This document shows, piece by piece, positions 1 through 9,079 of a stretch of DNA of 64,000 nt; the stretch's first letter is position 1, and the number at the start of each line of letters is the position of its first letter. The DNA lies in assembly GCF_021365465.1 (NCBI RefSeq), contig NZ_CP089932.1:3720001-3784000 (forward strand), in the 5' to 3' direction. The position numbers and the translations under genes are program-made. The stretch is from Erwinia tracheiphila. Its GTDB lineage: Bacteria; Pseudomonadota; Gammaproteobacteria; Enterobacterales; Enterobacteriaceae. The notes beneath the pieces are model-generated. The model had not been told where the DNA came from, did not search any database, and saw only the letters and a list, made by a program, of their open reading frames with translations.

Positions 1-252
1 GGCTGCTCCATGACGAATTTTGTTCCATGTGTCCTGAATTTCCGCTTTTCTTTTTGAGAAGAATCCTCCAGAACCACGCTCAACAATCCAGTATTTACCC
101 GGTGGTAATGGGCCATCACCTTTAATGGCACCACTGGCCCCCTTGTTCCGGTAAATACCATTACCAGAAAAAGCCATAAACACACCAACACCATACAGAT
201 TGAACGGTGCATAATCAGCGCCGTTCAAAATCATCTTCCCTTGTAATGCCAT
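1..252 (-). CDS. Tlde1-like (DUF2778) protein, C-terminus outside window
   Basis: The minus strand is open from an ATG at 252 to the window edge (84 codons). The N-terminus reads MALQGKMILNGADYAPFNLY, followed by a YGVGVFMAFSG stretch and a PLPPGKYWIVER segment. This is the pattern of the DUF2778 family, which includes Tlde1, an L,D-transpeptidase-fold toxin delivered by type VI secretion that attacks peptidoglycan in the target periplasm. The catalytic His and Cys of the family lie further on and are outside the window, so activity cannot be judged. An ATG four codons upstream (264), close to an AAGGA, is an alternative start. No immunity gene (Tldi-type lipoprotein) is visible on the right. 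Family call fairly secure; a toxin role is inferred from the family. Confidence 0.72.
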   Translation of the reverse strand, partial: MALQGKMILNGADYAPFNLYGVGVFMAFSGNGIYRNKGASGAIKGDGPLPPGKYWIVERGSGGFFSKRKAEIQDTWNKIRHGAA

Positions 253-546
253 AAATAGTCTCATGTCCTTACACTTTATGCATGTTTATGCTATAGATGA
301 TTTATTGAGCGATCAAGGGTAAATAGCCATTTTTTAATTTAAAGCATTTTTGGTTCAGTGTTTTTATATTTCCTTTCCACATGATATTCCCATCTCCTTA
401 GCTAACTACTGTAAATATATAATGGAGTTTCACTTAGAGTTTTTATAAGCCAAATAAACACATAATATCTGATATGGCTTTTAGTCACTTGACAAAAACT
501 TTAAATGTATTATTGATTTATTAATGGGCATAAATATAAAAATAAA

Positions 547-587
547 GCTCCTGTTTTGATAGTCGCCAAACAATTACAAAAAGGAGC
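547..587 (+). promoter_or_regulatory. Candidate folded leader of ColE2-type rep mRNA
   Basis: GCTCCT at 547-552 can pair with AGGAGC at 582-587, and GTTT (553-556) with AAAC (568-571), leaving the loop TGATAGTCGCC. The structure sits just upstream of the Shine-Dalgarno sequence (593-599) of the rep reading frame at 605. ColE2-type plasmids control Rep translation with an antisense RNA (RNAI) against a folded rep leader, so this is the expected place for that target. The rest of 253-604 is AT-rich and shows no other feature. Confidence 0.35.
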
Positions 588-604
588 ACTAAAGGAAGGT
601 AAAA

Positions 605-1454
605 ATGCTGTTTGAAGATAATATATATAATATGGAAAAATATAAAAGTCAAATACAAAAATACGCATTATGCTGCGATGAATTCAATGATGGTGTGTAT
701 AGAAACCCAAAGGAAAGGGCATTATTAAAAATAATATATAGGGTTTAATAACAGATCGTTTGTGAATGGTTTTGTTTTTGACATAGACCATGATAATGGC
801 GCAATCGTCTGGGATCTTGTAGGTTTACCGAAGCCTAACACGATAATAAAGAATACAAAAAATGGTCATATGCATTTGCTCTATGCCTTAAAAAGTCCAG
901 TTCTGAAAACTGACTCGGCAAGAATAAAACCGTTAAAGCTGGCATCAATTGTTCAGTATGGTTTTACAGAAAGGTTAAATGCTGACAAAGCCTATGCTGA
1001 TATTTTAATGAAGAACCCATTAAATACTAACGAATGGCGTACAACGTGGACAGATGCCACAGCATATGACTTAAGCTATTTAGCTGATTTTGTTCCTGAT
1101 ATTGTTAAGATAAAAATCTCAAAAATAGATCAGTTATATGGATTAGGCCGTAATGTTAATTTATTTGAAGATCTGAGAAAAATAGCATACAAAGATGTTT
1201 TGAAATACAAAGCGAATAAAACATACCATGATTTTTATCACGAGATGCTTTCAACGGCTATCATGTTGAACAATCATTGTAATCAGGTTAACCCTTTGCC
1301 ACACAATGAAGTTAAGCAAGTTTGCCAAAGTATTTGCAAATGGACATGGCGAAATTTTTCTCACGAAATATTTTCCGCGATTCAATCCGCAAGAGCGAAA
1401 AAATCGAGGAACACAAAAACTAAATTAGAAAAAGCACTGGAAATATTACTATGA
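605..1454 (+). pseudogene. ColE2-type plasmid replication protein, frameshifted
   Basis: An ATG at 605 with a good ribosome site (AGGAAGG) starts a frame that stops at 748. A second frame from about 730 continues as NNRSFVNGFVFDIDHDNG and runs to a TGA at 1452. Joined, the two give the N-terminal and replicase parts of a ColE2-type Rep: FVFDIDHD..., the NGHMHLLYAL motif, YGLGRNVNLFEDLRKIAY, and a C-terminal FSHEIFSAIQSARAKKS like the PriCT-type segment of ColE2 Rep. One indel in the A/T run near 720-735 explains the break. Rep of this family binds its single origin and primes leading-strand synthesis. Intact plasmids encode it in one frame of about 290-300 codons, so this copy is probably inactive, unless the shift is a sequencing error. 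Confidence 0.75.
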
Positions 1455-1699
1455 TTATTAATGGAAAGAAAATAAAAGCTAAAGACTTAGCAAAACAGGC
1501 GGGAGTATCACGTTCGGCAGTAATTAAATATTACGGTATTAGTCGTGAAGAATATGAAAGGGAGGCTGCAGAAAAAAGAAAACTTGCTTTTAACTTGAGA
1601 TCTTCGGGTTTGAAATGGAAAGAAGTTGCGGAAAAAATGGACACAACACAAAACAGTGCTGTCGCATATTACAGGAGATATTTATCATTACAACAATAA
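1451..1699 (+). CDS. HTH protein overlapping rep
   Basis: An 82-residue product whose ATG overlaps the rep stop codon in an ATGA arrangement, so it is translationally coupled to rep. It contains two helix-turn-helix-like segments: AKDLAKQAGVSRSAVIKYYG (residues about 10-30) and a WKEVAEKMDTTQNSAVAYY segment (about 56-75). In ColE2 Rep proteins the C-terminal DNA-binding part carries a similar HTH (a GISRATYYR type segment), and some relatives have it as a separate small downstream gene. It may help origin recognition or copy control; that role is inference. Confidence 0.65.
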   Translation: MIINGKKIKAKDLAKQAGVSRSAVIKYYGISREEYEREAAEKRKLAFNLRSSGLKWKEVAEKMDTTQNSAVAYYRRYLSLQQ

Positions 1700-1702
1700 C
1701 AA

Positions 1703-1732
1703 AAGCCACGTTGGTGGCTTCTGTCATTTTTC
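1703..1732 (+). terminator. Rho-independent terminator after rep operon
   Basis: AAGCCAC (1703-1709) pairs with GTGGCTT (1714-1720) around a GTTG loop, followed by a T-rich tail. It lies four bases after the stop codon of the HTH gene. Confidence 0.6.
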
Positions 1733-1848
1733 ATTATGTAAGTTTTTCATATATAATCCTAAAACGCTCTGTATGAGATTTTGAGACGTTTTATACTTAA
1801 GAGGGTAATAATCTCGTCAGATTATATGTAAATGGCTGATAATAGAGT

Positions 1849-2052
1849 TTAAGCGGCCTGATTACGTGAGGAAAATATTTTTTCATCAATCCAAGCATCG
1901 ATTTCACTTTCTACAAAAGCGATAGTTCTTTCACCGGTTCTAACGGGCATTGGGAAACTATTTTTTTTAATCAGATTATAAATCCACGTCCGGCCATAGC
2001 CAGTCCGGTCGATTACTTCAGAAATGCGGATTAGTTTTTTCTTCTGCGTCAT
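1849..2052 (-). CDS. AlpA-family regulator
   Basis: The chosen start is the ATG at 2052, preceded by GGAG six bases away; longer upstream starts lack a ribosome site. The 67-residue product has the AlpA/excisionase-type winged HTH: RISEVIDRTGYGRTWIYNLI followed by FPMPVRTGERTIAFVESEIDAW. Such proteins activate or assist excision of P4-like islands and ICEs. It lies just outside the tRNA-Phe-like att sequence at 2412 and points away from the broken integrase, so it may belong to a different element next to it. Family call is good; target unknown. Confidence 0.75.
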   Translation of the reverse strand: MTQKKKLIRISEVIDRTGYGRTWIYNLIKKNSFPMPVRTGERTIAFVESEIDAWIDEKIFSSRNQAA

Positions 2053-2286
2053 ATATTTCTCCATCGTCGTTTGATGGAATGTATTATTCGAATATCGCTT
2101 ATGCCGATCAACCACATTTACGAAAAATCTCTGGATTTCTCATGATATTTGAGGTAGTAGCATCTAAAATCACAACTAAGTTAATTAAAAACAATTGGTT
2201 ATAATATTTAGCAAAAAGTGCTATTTTCCCGACAGTAGCGAATGTGAAGATGTTGACCATGAGCTTTACGTCTCATGCGATTTGAT

Positions 2287-2316
2287 GTTCAGTAATGTTC
2301 ACTGGCGTTCACTACA
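2287..2316. repeat. Three GTTC repeats at 10-bp spacing
   Basis: GTTC recurs at 2287, 2297 and 2307, the last two followed by ACT. One helical turn of spacing between the alpA-like gene and the att-like sequence is compatible with arm-type sites for a recombinase or excisionase, but the repeat is short and may be chance. The rest of 2053-2411 is AT-rich without a gene. Confidence 0.25.
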
Positions 2317-2411
2317 GTAAACTATTGATTTAAATTGACTTGCATTGCCATTTGTTGGTAAAACAGAAATATTGTTATTTTTATTCATTTAAAACATAGG
2401 AATAAAATGAT

Positions 2412-2435
2412 GTTCGATTCCGAGTCCGGCACCAC
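2412..2435 (+). other. att-like sequence: 3' end of tRNA-Phe
   Basis: The 24 bases at 2412-2435 match the T-arm and acceptor end of enterobacterial tRNA-Phe (GTTCGATTCCGAGTCCGG, then CACCACT) except for one missing G in the acceptor GGG. The 5' part of a tRNA is absent, so this is not a functional tRNA gene. ICEs of the SPI-7/PFGI type integrate into tRNA-Phe genes and duplicate exactly this 3' segment. The broken integrase gene ends 195 bp away with a relaxase gene behind it, the usual order at the int end of such an element. I therefore read it as an attL/attR relic. Confidence 0.65.
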
Positions 2436-2629
2436 TAATTTGCATCAAAGCACGCTGGTTAAGAGATGAGATCCTTAACGGGCGGAAAATGCAGGGTCCG
2501 GTCATACGGAATGTCCTCCGGTGTTTTCAAGAGCGTTTGCACTGGTTGATATCCAGAACTTGTCCCTCAAGATGGGGAACCTGTGGCGCAGGTTCCCCTT
2601 TCTCGATCACCGTTAATCATCCCAGTCAA

Positions 2630-3639
2630 CTATGCTTGTGTCAACAGGTGTAAATTTCTTTCACCTGTAACATCGGTGTGAAGTGACAGTTCAGCTTCGA
2701 GTGTTTTTCCAACGATATCCATCTTCAGCTCCACATACTCCATCATTGTACTGACGCTCCGGTGCCCCAAAAGGTCCTTTACCAGCTGAAGATTTCGTTC
2801 AGGTGATTTCATCAGTTCCGTCGCCAGCGTATAGCGAAAACGGTGTGGCGACACGGTAAAACCACACTCTTTCGACAGACACCGGAAAAATGTTCGGATC
2901 TTCTGATGGACCTTAGCTGCATCCCATGCCACATGACGGTTAAGGTAAATTCTGTTCACATCAAACAGATAATCTTCATTCCCCGCACCCAGCGCTGTTG
3001 ATTTTTCCATCAGGTTATGCAGCCGGGGCTTCAACGCACTGACAATCGGAACCCGCCATTCACGGTGTGTCTTACTGCCCTCCAGGCAGAGATCCAGATA
3101 TCCCTCGCAGAGATTGATATCACCCAGCCGGATATGCAGCAGCTGATTTAACCGCATTCCCGTATACCTGAACGCATCCAGAACCGTCAGCCAGTACCAC
3201 ACCGGCCAGAGCGCATTACGCCCCCCCTGATACCGCGCCCTGCCCGTTCAGCTTCTTCAAATTGCCGCATGACCAGATAAACACGAATCAGCTGTGATCG
3301 TGTCAGCGTTTTTTTCTTCCTGGTATCCCGCTGAACATTGCTTTTATTGAAGGGATTTTTCCCCGGGGGAAGGATTTCATGTTCCATCCCGTAATTATAC
3401 AGCGCCCGCAGATGTGCAATTTTGTTGTTCCATGTCTGAGCAGATTGTTGTTTCTCCTGAAGCAGATAACGCCGCCACTCCAGCACCTGACGGTGCGTAA
3501 TTTACGCTGGCAGGGTATCGCCAGAATAACGCCTGAACCCTCTGACCACCTTGTTGTAACTCCATTCGGTAGCGGGTCTCAGCTGGTGAGCAAAAAAGTA
3601 TTCTTCAAGCAGTTCATCCCAGGTTATTTCATTACGCAT
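2630..3639 (-). pseudogene. Tyrosine recombinase (ICE integrase), broken
   Basis: An ATG at 3639 with a strong ribosome site (GGGAGAAG) begins MRNEITWDELLEEYFFAHQL and reads in frame through a TAA just upstream of codon THRQVLEWRRYL (around 3500). It then shifts frame once near 3200-3260, at or close to a run of seven G, and finishes at 2630. The core-binding domain (LEWRRYLLQEKQQSAQTWNN) and the catalytic domain are both recognisable: Arg in YTGMRLNQLL, HRFRYTLATEL, GHRS and the nucleophile Tyr in MMEYVEL. It would catalyse integration and excision of the element. Two lesions make it inactive. The gene after it on the same strand side is the relaxase, as in PFGI/SPI-7-type ICEs. Confidence 0.8.
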
Positions 3640-3687
3640 CTTATTCTTCTCCCAAAAAACCAGAACAGATCCCTGTGTGTATCTTCA

Positions 3688-5268
3688 TTATGGAAAGAAA
3701 AGGAGTTTGCTGTCCTCCGGAGGTCTCACGCCTTTCAGGCGGGCAACTTTGATAAGATAACCATTAACCCTGCTGAACCGCCCCTGTTTATTTTCTGAGC
3801 AGTATAGTTTCGCCCGGGTAAAACGCTCCCCTTTGCGAACGCGATGTAACTGGAGTTTTTCAAACGACGTCTGAATCTGCTCCCTGTGACTGTCACTTCC
3901 GGTATCTTTCAGAAAAAGAAAGAAAATATCCGGTACCAGAAGGTAAATAAAACCGGCAACAGTATGTACCCGTGAATCATGCTGATTGACGGTGATCCTG
4001 CCGGATACCATACCGTCAGACAGCCAGGCGAGAAACGTCTCGCCCGACAGTCGGGCATCAGCACCGGCATTAACCGGGTAGCCCAGCACTCCCTCTGTAC
4101 CAGGCAACAGACAGTCAGCACCGATATCGTTATGCCGGAGGACATCTTCCATCTCAACAGGCTCATCAGGAACGTCTTGCCCGACGGGCACCATTTCATC
4201 CGGCGCTACCGTGGCAGGCGTATTCACATCGGCGTCATCCTTGACCTCAGCACCCGCCACTGCGGAAAAAAGACTGAGCAGGATAACGGCATCCCCCTGG
4301 CCCGGGCTGCCGTTATCCTGCTCTTCCGGCGACTCCACTGTACTTACCCCGTTCAGCGGTGGCTGTCTGTCCCCACCACCAGTATCGTTGAGTGATGTCA
4401 TCAGCTCCGAAGCGACCAGTTCCACCGGAAAAAAGGATAAATTATCGTCCGTCTGAACAGACAACACGCCTTCCTGCGGCGTCACCGAATCTGGCGGTGC
4501 AATGGACACAGACCATTCACCTGTCTCCTTCCGGAGTACTGGCGAGTCAACCTTCTCTGCCGCCTGGTCGAGCAACGTCCTGATAAGGGACATATCTGGA
4601 AAACCATTGCAGAATGCGCAGGCAAGACTAAACAGCGCTGCGGAGGTACCTGAAAGCCAGTTTATCGCGTCAGTGGGCATCAGCTGACCGGCGGCCAGCG
4701 CCGCCAGAGCAGAAGCATCATGCGCGTTCGGGGGAGAAGAACGAAACCGGAAGCGATAAGGCGCATCCGGCACAGATATGCCCGGTTGCCAGTTGACGCC
4801 GCCGGTGGTTTCGCCTTCAATACTGGCCAGTAACGGCAGGTGATAACACAACGCAGCCCAGAAAATAACGGCCTGCCAGATAACGCCCTGCGCTGCCTGT
4901 TCTTCCGGCATCGCACCGGGCGGAAACATATACCCCCGGGCAAGCCTGACAGCATAAGCGGTAAAACGCAGGCTTAAATCACCAAATCCCCCTGCATAAG
5001 CCCACCGACCGTCAGGTGCCGCTGGTACATTCTGGGTTCGTTCAAGCAGGAGGTGCACTGGAGCCAGATAAAGTCGCTGATATACTTCGCCCGACAGCGC
5101 GTTATTTTCCCGGATTTTCTGCAGGGCATCCTGGCGTATTGCGCTGATGGTCAGTTCTTCAGCCTTAACCGGAGAGAAATACCCCATCGGCGCCGAAACA
5201 GGGTGTTTGCCGGAGGGCTCTGTGACAGCTGGCGTACGCGATAATAACGTTTTGATTTTATTCAGCAT
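3688..5268 (-). CDS. ICE relaxase, MobH/TraI_2 type
   Basis: About 526 residues from the ATG at 5268 (MLNKIKTLLSRTP); an in-frame start at 5325 lies inside the upstream helicase fragment and is less likely. The N-terminal half is the TraI_2 (PF07514) HD-type relaxase region: VYQRLYLAPVHLLLERTQNV, WAYAGGFGDLSLRFTAYAVR and a W/A-rich helical region. The C-terminal region from about FLAWLSDGMVSGRITVN to the end is the DUF1528 (PF07515) domain, with VHTVAGFIYLLVPDIFFLF and LQLHRVRKGERFTRAKLYC. In PFGI-type ICEs this protein nicks oriT and starts transfer. The central 150 residues are low-complexity acidic linker. The frame is intact, but the neighbouring integrase and helicase genes are broken, so the element is probably immobile. 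Confidence 0.8.
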   Translation of the reverse strand: MLNKIKTLLSRTPAVTEPSGKHPVSAPMGYFSPVKAEELTISAIRQDALQKIRENNALSGEVYQRLYLAPVHLLLERTQNVPAAPDGRWAYAGGFGDLSLRFTAYAVRLARGYMFPPGAMPEEQAAQGVIWQAVIFWAALCYHLPLLASIEGETTGGVNWQPGISVPDAPYRFRFRSSPPNAHDASALAALAAGQLMPTDAINWLSGTSAALFSLACAFCNGFPDMSLIRTLLDQAAEKVDSPVLRKETGEWSVSIAPPDSVTPQEGVLSVQTDDNLSFFPVELVASELMTSLNDTGGGDRQPPLNGVSTVESPEEQDNGSPGQGDAVILLSLFSAVAGAEVKDDADVNTPATVAPDEMVPVGQDVPDEPVEMEDVLRHNDIGADCLLPGTEGVLGYPVNAGADARLSGETFLAWLSDGMVSGRITVNQHDSRVHTVAGFIYLLVPDIFFLFLKDTGSDSHREQIQTSFEKLQLHRVRKGERFTRAKLYCSENKQGRFSRVNGYLIKVARLKGVRPPEDSKLLFFP

Positions 5269-5300
5269 GGGATAACCGCGTCTCCCCATCGTTCTCAACA

Positions 5301-6055
5301 TCATCCGTTGCAGGTTGTACGCCATCTTTCTGCCCCTTCACCAGCCTTCAGACACTGCATCAACTCATTCAACACCAGGGTCTTACGGGCGCGGGTCACG
5401 GCCACATACAGCAGATTTGTTTCGTCCTGTCGCTCTTCGGCAGAGAGCAGCGGATCGGTGATATCACAAAAATCCTCATTCAGTACGACAACGTCCCACT
5501 CCAGTCCCTTACTGCGGTGCGCTGTGGAAACGGTGACATGCGCATCTTTTTCATGCGTCACAACCTGACGGCGCATGATGGCCAGCTTTTGCGGCAGCGG
5601 GAAATACTCATCAAGCAACCGGATGGCCTGATTCATCTCCACATCCAGCGTCGCCTTCGCAATGGCGCAATACTCCTCAAAGTCCCGGTAATCCTGACGG
5701 AGACGGGGAGACTGCATCCGTTCAGGCGCGCCAGCGGCCAGTGCCGGGTGTTTAGCTTCCGGGCCACATCGGTAATACGCAGATTTGCCGTCAACCGATG
5801 CCTGAAATGTCGGCCGAAATGCGACCAGGCCAGTTGGTGGGAGGTTTTGCACTCAACATTAAAGGGAAACTTTTGTTCGGCTTCATCGCGGATGGCTCTG
5901 TTGTAGGCAAGGTACAACATTTTGCTGTCCGGGTTTACCTGAGCGAATTGCACCAGTGTGGTGGTTTTACCAGTGCCGGCAAACGCATTGACCACAAGCT
6001 GATTGCCCTGCCATTCGATGATGGCGTTTTGTTCTGGTGTGGTTTTCCAGCTCAT
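5301..6055 (-). pseudogene. UvrD/Rep-like helicase with internal deletion
   Basis: The N-terminal part starts at the ATG at 6055 (GGAG six bases upstream) and shows the Walker A motif NAFAGTGKTTTLVQFAQ and LYLAYNRAIRDEAE. In another frame the C-terminal part shows helicase motifs V/VI: VSTAHRSKGLEWDVVVLNED and ETNLLYVAVTRARKTLVLNE. The join lies near 5750, where roughly half of a normal 470-500 residue protein is missing and the frame changes. UvrD-like helicases of this type sit next to the relaxase gene in PFGI-type ICEs. The remaining pieces cannot make a working motor. Confidence 0.75.
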
Positions 6056-6388
6056 TGGGTTCTCCGGGAATGACAGTTGAACACTCACACTGTCACCCGG
6101 GGGCGCTTGCGGCGAGAAAAAACCAGATATCCATTTTCAGAAATAAAAAAAACCCCTCAGGCAGGAGCGCTATGGTGTAATGATACTACCTTATTTCGTT
6201 GCAGATAGAGGTTCCACAATAAAAAGCACAAAACTTAAGAAAAAGCCGCGACGCAAATAATAAATTCCCGCAGCTTTTTAAAGAAATCTAACACCATCAA
6301 AGTCTGCTCATGTTTCGAGTAAACTTTGTATCCATGAGTAGTGATTTGTTTCTCTCTCTCCTCTCAATAGATATCGCATATCACCACT
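6056..6388. other. AT-rich intergenic stretch
   Basis: Sequence between the start of the ICE helicase remnant and the IS3 end. I see no gene or clear regulatory site beyond the helicase ribosome site. Confidence 0.4.
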
Positions 6389-6462
6389 AGTAGTGGCACA
6401 CTAAACCTGTCCACCTGAACAGAGGTGATATCATCGCCTCATAGTTAAAAACAGGTGACATT

Positions 6463-6774
6463 ATGACCGGACGTAACAGACGCAATTTTAGCCCCGGATT
6501 TCGCCGCGAAGCTGCCCGGCTTGTTCTTGATCAGAACGACACCGCCGCTGCTGCTGCCACGGCAATGAATGTCGGTAAATCCACGATGGATAAGTGGGTT
6601 CGGCAGTTGAAAGAAGAACGAGCGGGAAAATCCCCTACAGCTTCACCCATGACACCTGAGAAAATTGAAATACGCGAACTTAAGAAAAGACTTCAACGCA
6701 TTGAAATGGAAAGAGATATATTAAAAAAGGCTACCGCGCTCCTGATGTCAGACTCCCTGAACAGTTCTCATTAA
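6463..6774 (+). CDS. IS3-family OrfA
   Basis: A 103-residue product with an N-terminal helix-turn-helix ([18 protein letters not shown]... [19 protein letters not shown]) and a C-terminal leucine-zipper-like region ([20 protein letters not shown]). It binds the inverted repeats. An A6G run in the codons for LKKAT is the usual place for the -1 frameshift that makes the OrfAB transposase of this family. Confidence 0.8.
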   Translation: MTGRNRRNFSPGFRREAARLVLDQNDTAAAAATAMNVGKSTMDKWVRQLKEERAGKSPTASPMTPEKIEIRELKKRLQRIEMERDILKKATALLMSDSLNSSH

Positions 6775-7553
6775 TTGAGAAACTCAGAGTGCGGTTTCCT
6801 GTTGCCGTTGTGTGCAATGTGTTTGGGGTTCATCGCAGCAGTTATAAATACTGGCGGCAGCCAGAGAAACCTGACTCTGCACGGGTGACGCGACTCAGCC
6901 TTATAGGTGAAAGCTGTCGCGGGAGTAATGGTTTCGCAGGCGCACGAAATATTGCCGCGATGGTTACCACCAAAGGCGTAAAACTGAGCCGCTGGCGGGC
7001 AACAACACTGATGAAAGAGCGCCATCTCATCAGTTGCCAGCAACCAGGTCACCAATATAAGAAGGCATCCAGGGAACACGTTGAGCTCCCCAATTATCTG
7101 GAGCGGCAGTTTGCTGTAACAGAGCCTAATCAGGTGTGGTGGGGCGACGTAACGTTTATCCGGGCAGGGAAACGCCGGGCTTATTTAGCCGTTGTGCCTG
7201 ATTTGTTTTCCCGTAAACCGGTTGGCTGGGCGATGTCATTTTTCCCGGACTCTGCGCTGGCAGCAAAAGCGCTGTCCATGGCCCGGGAAGCGCGAGGAAC
7301 CCCCACTAATTTGCTGTATCACTCAGATCAGGATAGCCACTATACCAGCAGGAAATTCAGTCCGTTACTGTGGCGATACCCAATAAAACAAAGCCTGATT
7401 CGCCGGGGGAATTGTTGTGATAACAGTCCAGTGGAGTGATTCTTCAGGAGCCTGAAAACGGAGTGGATACTGAATAATGGATACGCTAATTTTAGCGAAG
7501 CCAGCACAGCGATAACGAATTACATAACAGGATATTACAGCCAGCTCAGACCT
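6775..7553 (+). pseudogene. IS3-family OrfB, stop codon and truncation
   Basis: The integrase-core frame runs from the OrfA end to a premature TGA at 7437-7439. The first two acidic residues are present ([11 protein letters not shown] and [11 protein letters not shown]), and the catalytic Glu is in SPVE directly before the TGA, where relatives have SPMERFF. Beyond the stop the frame continues as [13 protein letters not shown] to 7553, where IS4 cuts it. In the second motif D replaces the usual G of HSDQGSHY. The transposase is not functional. Confidence 0.75.
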
Positions 7554-8969
7554 TAATGCTGGTCACTTAAGGTGACCAGCAACCTTTTTATCCGGATATT
7601 TCCTGCTCTTTACCCTCAACTCTCTCGGGTAACTTCGCTCTCTTCTACCCGGTAACACAAGCCATTTCGCCTGTTCATACAGGGTTCTCAGTTCTCCCGG
7701 CATTTTTCCCGGCGAAGCCCAGGGCAGGGTTATCAGCATCCGGATTATTTCGCTTATCGCTCCACTGAAGCTCAGCTGGTAAGGCAGGTAATCTCCTTTC
7801 AGATGGAACGCCATCTGCACCATCTGATATCGCACCAGGTTATAAGCCAGCAGTACCCCCCATAGCTCCTGTCTCACCAGCTCCGGCAGGCGACTGCGTA
7901 ATGTCCACCGGCTGTCCAGCATACCCTGCTTTGCTTCCCGGTAGCCCAGTTCTGTTTCCCAGCGGTGGCGATATAGCTCGCTGATATCTTTACCCGGATA
8001 GCGATTCGGGTCTGTCAGTGACGTCAGCACCTGCCTCTCTTTACCGTCTACCCTGCGGGTCAGCAGTCTTGCCACCATTTCTTCCGGGACCCCTGGCCAT
8101 TGCTTCCTGGCTCGTGGACTGGTTTTCAGGCATATCAGTTCATCTCCACGCCCCAAACGGCGAACCACCTGATACTGTACGTGTTTTTTCAACGGCAACA
8201 ACCAGTGACGGTGTTCTCCTGCTGTCTGCCAGTGATGAAGCAGACCCATCGAATAAAATCCCTTATCGAACAGGGTGATACTGTTATTCGGGGTTTTCTC
8301 CGTCAGGTGCTCAGCCAGCCGCATTTCACTGACTTTTTCACTGTCGAATGCACTGGCGGCGATCAGATGGCTGCTCAGCTCCATCAGACAAACCATTCGC
8401 ACCTGAGGATAGCCGCCTTCGCCGTACTGGCTGCTGTGTTTACTGAAGACGGCTCTGTTTTCCGGCGTATCGGCGGTACGCCAGACCACGCCGTCGACAG
8501 CAAACAGATTCAGACCGTGCCATTTTGGATGTGCAGCCTGCTGATTCCAGTGCTGCTGTGTGATATCAAAAAGCTCCCGCACTGCATTTTCACCCAGAGT
8601 CTTACGGCGCTGAATGACAGCGCTGCGTGCGGTAAAAGGAGCTCCGGTCCGGTCAGTAATATCCATCAGATTGACGATTTCGGTCATCGGACGATCGCAA
8701 AAAATGGACATCCCAACGACAAGCCAAATCATGGATTCGAGGGAAAGTTTACGTTTACGCAAAGTAACGGTATCGGTCAGGGTGAGCGCCTGCTGAATAA
8801 GCTCGGGAGGAATAAGGTCGGCGAGACTACGGGCGCGCTCAGGAGTGGCGGCATTGATGATGCCGAGGGCCTGGGAAAGTTCCATTTAAAAAGGGTTCCA
8901 TGATGAACATAGAACCCTTTTTACCGCATAAACCGGATCGGTCAACCGATCCTTAAATGATCGGCATTA
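7554..8969 (-). mobile_element. IS4-family element, complete
   Basis: Ends are inverted repeats: TAATGCTGGTCACTTAAGG at 7554 and, on the other strand from 8969, TAATGCCGATCATTTAAGG. At 1416 bp it is the size of IS4. No 11-13 bp target duplication is visible in the flanks (IS3 sequence on the left, IS21 sequence on the right), so it sits at a deletion or recombination junction. Confidence 0.8.
7563..8885 (-). CDS. IS4-family transposase
   Basis: The 440-residue product resembles the IS4 transposase along its length. Visible motifs are the DDE residues in [19 protein letters not shown] and [16 protein letters not shown], and the family YREK signature in [15 protein letters not shown]. The C-terminal [15 protein letters not shown] block is also typical. 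The frame is complete, so the element may still be active. Confidence 0.85.
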   Translation of the reverse strand: MELSQALGIINAATPERARSLADLIPPELIQQALTLTDTVTLRKRKLSLESMIWLVVGMSIFCDRPMTEIVNLMDITDRTGAPFTARSAVIQRRKTLGENAVRELFDITQQHWNQQAAHPKWHGLNLFAVDGVVWRTADTPENRAVFSKHSSQYGEGGYPQVRMVCLMELSSHLIAASAFDSEKVSEMRLAEHLTEKTPNNSITLFDKGFYSMGLLHHWQTAGEHRHWLLPLKKHVQYQVVRRLGRGDELICLKTSPRARKQWPGVPEEMVARLLTRRVDGKERQVLTSLTDPNRYPGKDISELYRHRWETELGYREAKQGMLDSRWTLRSRLPELVRQELWGVLLAYNLVRYQMVQMAFHLKGDYLPYQLSFSGAISEIIRMLITLPWASPGKMPGELRTLYEQAKWLVLPGRRERSYPRELRVKSRKYPDKKVAGHLK

Positions 8970-9079
8970 ACCCGACGGTAGCCGATGCCCTGATGGACCG
9001 GCTACTGCACAACGGACATCGCGTTGAGCTCAGGGGCGAATCAATGCGTAACCTGGCGCAAACCGATCAGACGGGTTAA
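8970..9079 (+). pseudogene. IS21-family istB, C-terminal fragment
   Basis: Directly after the IS4 end the plus strand encodes [20 protein letters not shown] then LRGESMRN and a TAA at 9077. This is the extreme C-terminus of IstB, the AAA+ helper ATPase of IS21-family transposition (compare the usual ADAILDRLVHNAHRI...LKGESMRK). The rest of IS21 is gone, so the IS4 junction removed it. Confidence 0.7.

Larger units (their letters stand above)
6389..7553 (+). mobile_element. IS3-family element, 3' end removed by IS4
   Basis: The left end (TAGTGGCACACTAAACCTGT, 6391-6410) matches the end of the IS3 copy at 53114-54369 read from its right side, and the encoded OrfA proteins are close relatives. 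The element stops at 7553, where an IS4-family element begins, so the right inverted repeat is lost. Confidence 0.75.

Noticed and set aside
2400..2440. A complete tRNA-Phe gene
   Set aside because: Only the T-arm and acceptor 3' strand are present, with one base missing; the D-arm and anticodon arm are absent.
5301..6055. A programmed frameshift in the UvrD-like gene
   Set aside because: About half of the protein including several helicase motifs is missing at the junction, so this is a deletion.
8100..8903. 267-codon plus-strand open frame opposite the IS4 transposase
   Set aside because: Shadow of the transposase gene on the other strand.
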